Positions 4,191 to 5,684 of a stretch of 5,684 nt of DNA are shown here, in pieces (position 1 is the first letter of the stretch; every line of letters starts with the position of its first letter). The stretch is from Moraxellaceae bacterium (GTDB lineage: Bacteria > Pseudomonadota > Gammaproteobacteria > Pseudomonadales > UBA3067): positions 9,692-15,375 of the forward strand of contig NVTH01000040.1 in the NCBI GenBank assembly GCA_002401525.1. The letters run 5' to 3'. The notes beneath the pieces were generated by a model that saw only the letters and a program-made list of their open reading frames with translations, was not told the DNA's origin and ran no database searches. The translations under genes and the position numbers were made by a program.

Positions 4191-5684
4191 TCAAATGACT
4201 TGTTCTTGATCCTCTTCTTTTGGGGCTTTTTTCGCGGCTTTTTTAGCACTGGTTTTTTTGGTGGCTTTCTTGGCTTTTTTCTTAGCCGGTGGCTTAGGTT
4301 TTTCCTCGACCCATTTGCCATCCACATAAAAAGCTCTCCAGCCCGTGGCCTTAGATTCCACCTCAGACATGAGGTATTGCTCTTTGGTCTTACGACTGTA
4401 GCGAACCACCGCTTTATTTCCATCCGGATCCACTAATGGCCCATCGGCCAGAAAACGGTATTTGTCATCCATTTGATCCTTAATGGTTTGCAATTCCTCC
4501 ACCAAGGGCGCACGAGTCTCGCGATGTTTTGGGAACTGACTGGCGGCCAAAAATATACCTGCAGCCCCGTCTCTTAAAACAAAATGGTCCGGTGTTTTCA
4601 CACATTCCAAATGAGGCATATCAATAGGGTCCACCTTGGGTGGCGCCGCTTCACCGTTGCGTAAAAGCTTACGGGTGTTTTTACACTCCTCATTAGTACA
4701 ACCAAAATACTTGCCAAATCGACCCGACTTCAACTGCATCTCAGCGCTGCATTTATCACAGTCTAAAACCGGCCCATCGTAACCCTTGATCTTAAATTCC
4801 CCCGCTTCCACTTCATAGCTAGGGCAATCTGGATTACTACCGCAGACGTGCAGTTTACGCTTTTCATCAATTAAATAATTGTCCATGGCGGTGGAACAAA
4901 GGCCGCAACGCCGCTTGGTCATCAGTGACCGAGATTCACTTTCTTCGTCAACCACCTCTTCAACGTCGTCTCCCAACACCAAATTGATGGTGCTCTTGCA
5001 ACGCTCTTTTGGCGGCAAACCATAGCCCGAACAACCTAGAAACACCCCAGTACTGGCAGTCCTGATCTGCATGTGGCGACCGCACTTCGGGCACTCAATA
5101 TCAGTATCGGTAGGCGAATTAGCGCGCATGCCTTGCTCAGCATCCCCCGCCTTTTCCAATTTCACCGCAAAATCACGGTAAAAATCGTCTAATACATTTT
5201 TCCAGTCCAAGGATCCGGAGGCAATTTCGTCGAGCGTCTCCTCCATACCGGCGGTAAACCCATAGTCCATAAGACTGCTAAAACTTTCGACTAAACGCCC
5301 GGTGACAATCTCACCCATTTTTTCAGCATAAAAACGTTTATTCTCTTGTCGAGCGTAACCACGATCTTGAATCGTGGAAATAATGGCCGCGTAGGTTGAA
5401 GGTCGACCAATGCCTTTCTTCTCCAGCTCTTTGACCAACGATGCCTCAGTATAACGCGGCGCGGGCTTGGTAAAATGCTGACTAGGGTCGAGTAAATTGA
5501 GCTTCAGCGTGGTGCCCACTTTGATATCGGGCAAGGCTTCATCGTCTTTGTTTTTTCTCGCCGCAGGAGGCAATACTTTGGTGTGACCATCAAACTGAAG
5601 AATTCGGCCCCTGGCCTTCAGGTCATAACCACCAATGGCTAACGTAATCGAACTACTCAAATATTCAGCAGGCGGCATTTGGCA
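4191..5684 (-). CDS. topA: DNA topoisomerase I (type IA), 5' part outside the window
   Basis: TopA relaxes negatively supercoiled DNA by passing one strand through a transient break and keeps supercoiling balanced against gyrase. The window carries the last 497 residues, from CQMPPAEY, which matches E. coli [20 protein letters not shown] follows, then the type IA block [19 protein letters not shown] (about 86-104). [11 protein letters not shown] closes the core. Three zinc ribbons follow, with cysteines near 198/201/218/229, 260/263/281/287 and 309/312/329/334; all four ligands are present in each. The later zinc-free ribbon-like domains include [13 protein letters not shown] and the end [14 protein letters not shown], which corresponds to the E. 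coli C-terminus. The protein then adds a Lys/Ala-rich tail of about 36 residues. The active-site Tyr and the Toprim metal site lie upstream, outside the window. The stop is TGA at 4193-4191. Family assignment is certain. Confidence 0.99.
   Translation of the reverse strand, partial: CQMPPAEYLSSSITLAIGGYDLKARGRILQFDGHTKVLPPAARKNKDDEALPDIKVGTTLKLNLLDPSQHFTKPAPRYTEASLVKELEKKGIGRPSTYAAIISTIQDRGYARQENKRFYAEKMGEIVTGRLVESFSSLMDYGFTAGMEETLDEIASGSLDWKNVLDDFYRDFAVKLEKAGDAEQGMRANSPTDTDIECPKCGRHMQIRTASTGVFLGCSGYGLPPKERCKSTINLVLGDDVEEVVDEESESRSLMTKRRCGLCSTAMDNYLIDEKRKLHVCGSNPDCPSYEVEAGEFKIKGYDGPVLDCDKCSAEMQLKSGRFGKYFGCTNEECKNTRKLLRNGEAAPPKVDPIDMPHLECVKTPDHFVLRDGAAGIFLAASQFPKHRETRAPLVEELQTIKDQMDDKYRFLADGPLVDPDGNKAVVRYSRKTKEQYLMSEVESKATGWRAFYVDGKWVEEKPKPPAKKKAKKATKKTSAKKAAKKAPKEEDQEQVI
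4221..4301 (-). repeat. topA: Lysine-rich repetitive tail of topA
   Basis: The 27 codons here encode only Lys, Ala, Pro, Thr and Ser, with recurring KKA/KKAT units such as AKKAAKKAP. At the DNA level, GCTAAAAAAGCC, GCGAAAAAAGCC and GCCAAGAAAGCC recur. Basic tails of this type are known on several bacterial TopA proteins and help hold DNA. Here the tail ends in an acidic stretch, KEEDQEQVI. Slippage in the A-runs could make tail length variable between strains. Confidence 0.75.

Noticed and set aside
4184..4436. Reading frames on both strands over the 3' end of topA, including a Phe/Gly-rich plus-strand one that looks membrane-like
   Set aside because: They are artefacts of the lysine-codon repeats in topA; the Phe runs are simply the complement of AAA/AAG codons.

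Overview
The window looks like ordinary chromosomal backbone of a gammaproteobacterium. Every protein-coding gene lies on the minus strand. The TopA fragment follows the Escherichia coli enzyme closely through all three zinc ribbons. The order topA, a DUF6586-like helical gene, then a gene for a very small protein resembles, from memory, the topA neighbourhood of Pseudomonas and related marine genera (Marinobacter, Hahella and Cellvibrio-like groups). By eye the base composition is balanced to slightly AT-rich, which fits a marine relative better than Pseudomonas itself. Genus and species cannot be told from this window.

Layout, in the direction of transcription (high to low coordinates). Positions 5684-4191 hold the 3' two thirds of topA (DNA topoisomerase I), whose start lies outside the window. 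After 26 bases comes a 197-residue helical protein (4164-3571), probably DUF6586. A 322-base non-coding stretch (3570-3249) follows, rich in inverted and direct repeats. It contains a probable transcription stop and a set of mutually exclusive pairing arms. Next is a 78-residue protein with an acidic tail (3248-3012) and a second gap of 247 bases (3011-2765). The second block is gpsA (2764-1691, TTG start), a divergent glutathione S-transferase-fold protein (1570-335) and sixA (318-1, cut by the window edge).

The upstream block concerns DNA supercoiling plus two uncharacterised proteins. The downstream block starts with GpsA, which makes sn-glycerol 3-phosphate for phospholipids. It ends with SixA, a phosphohistidine phosphatase acting on phosphorelay or nitrogen-PTS proteins. 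The GST-like protein between them has lost the residues normally used to bind and activate glutathione, so its role is open.

No mobile element, CRISPR array, tRNA or rRNA was seen. I found no clear new biological system. The points most worth a second look are the repeat-rich intergenic region 3249-3570, the degenerate GST-like gene between gpsA and sixA, the unusual start codon of sixA, and the short in-frame tandem repeat that builds the N-terminus of GpsA.
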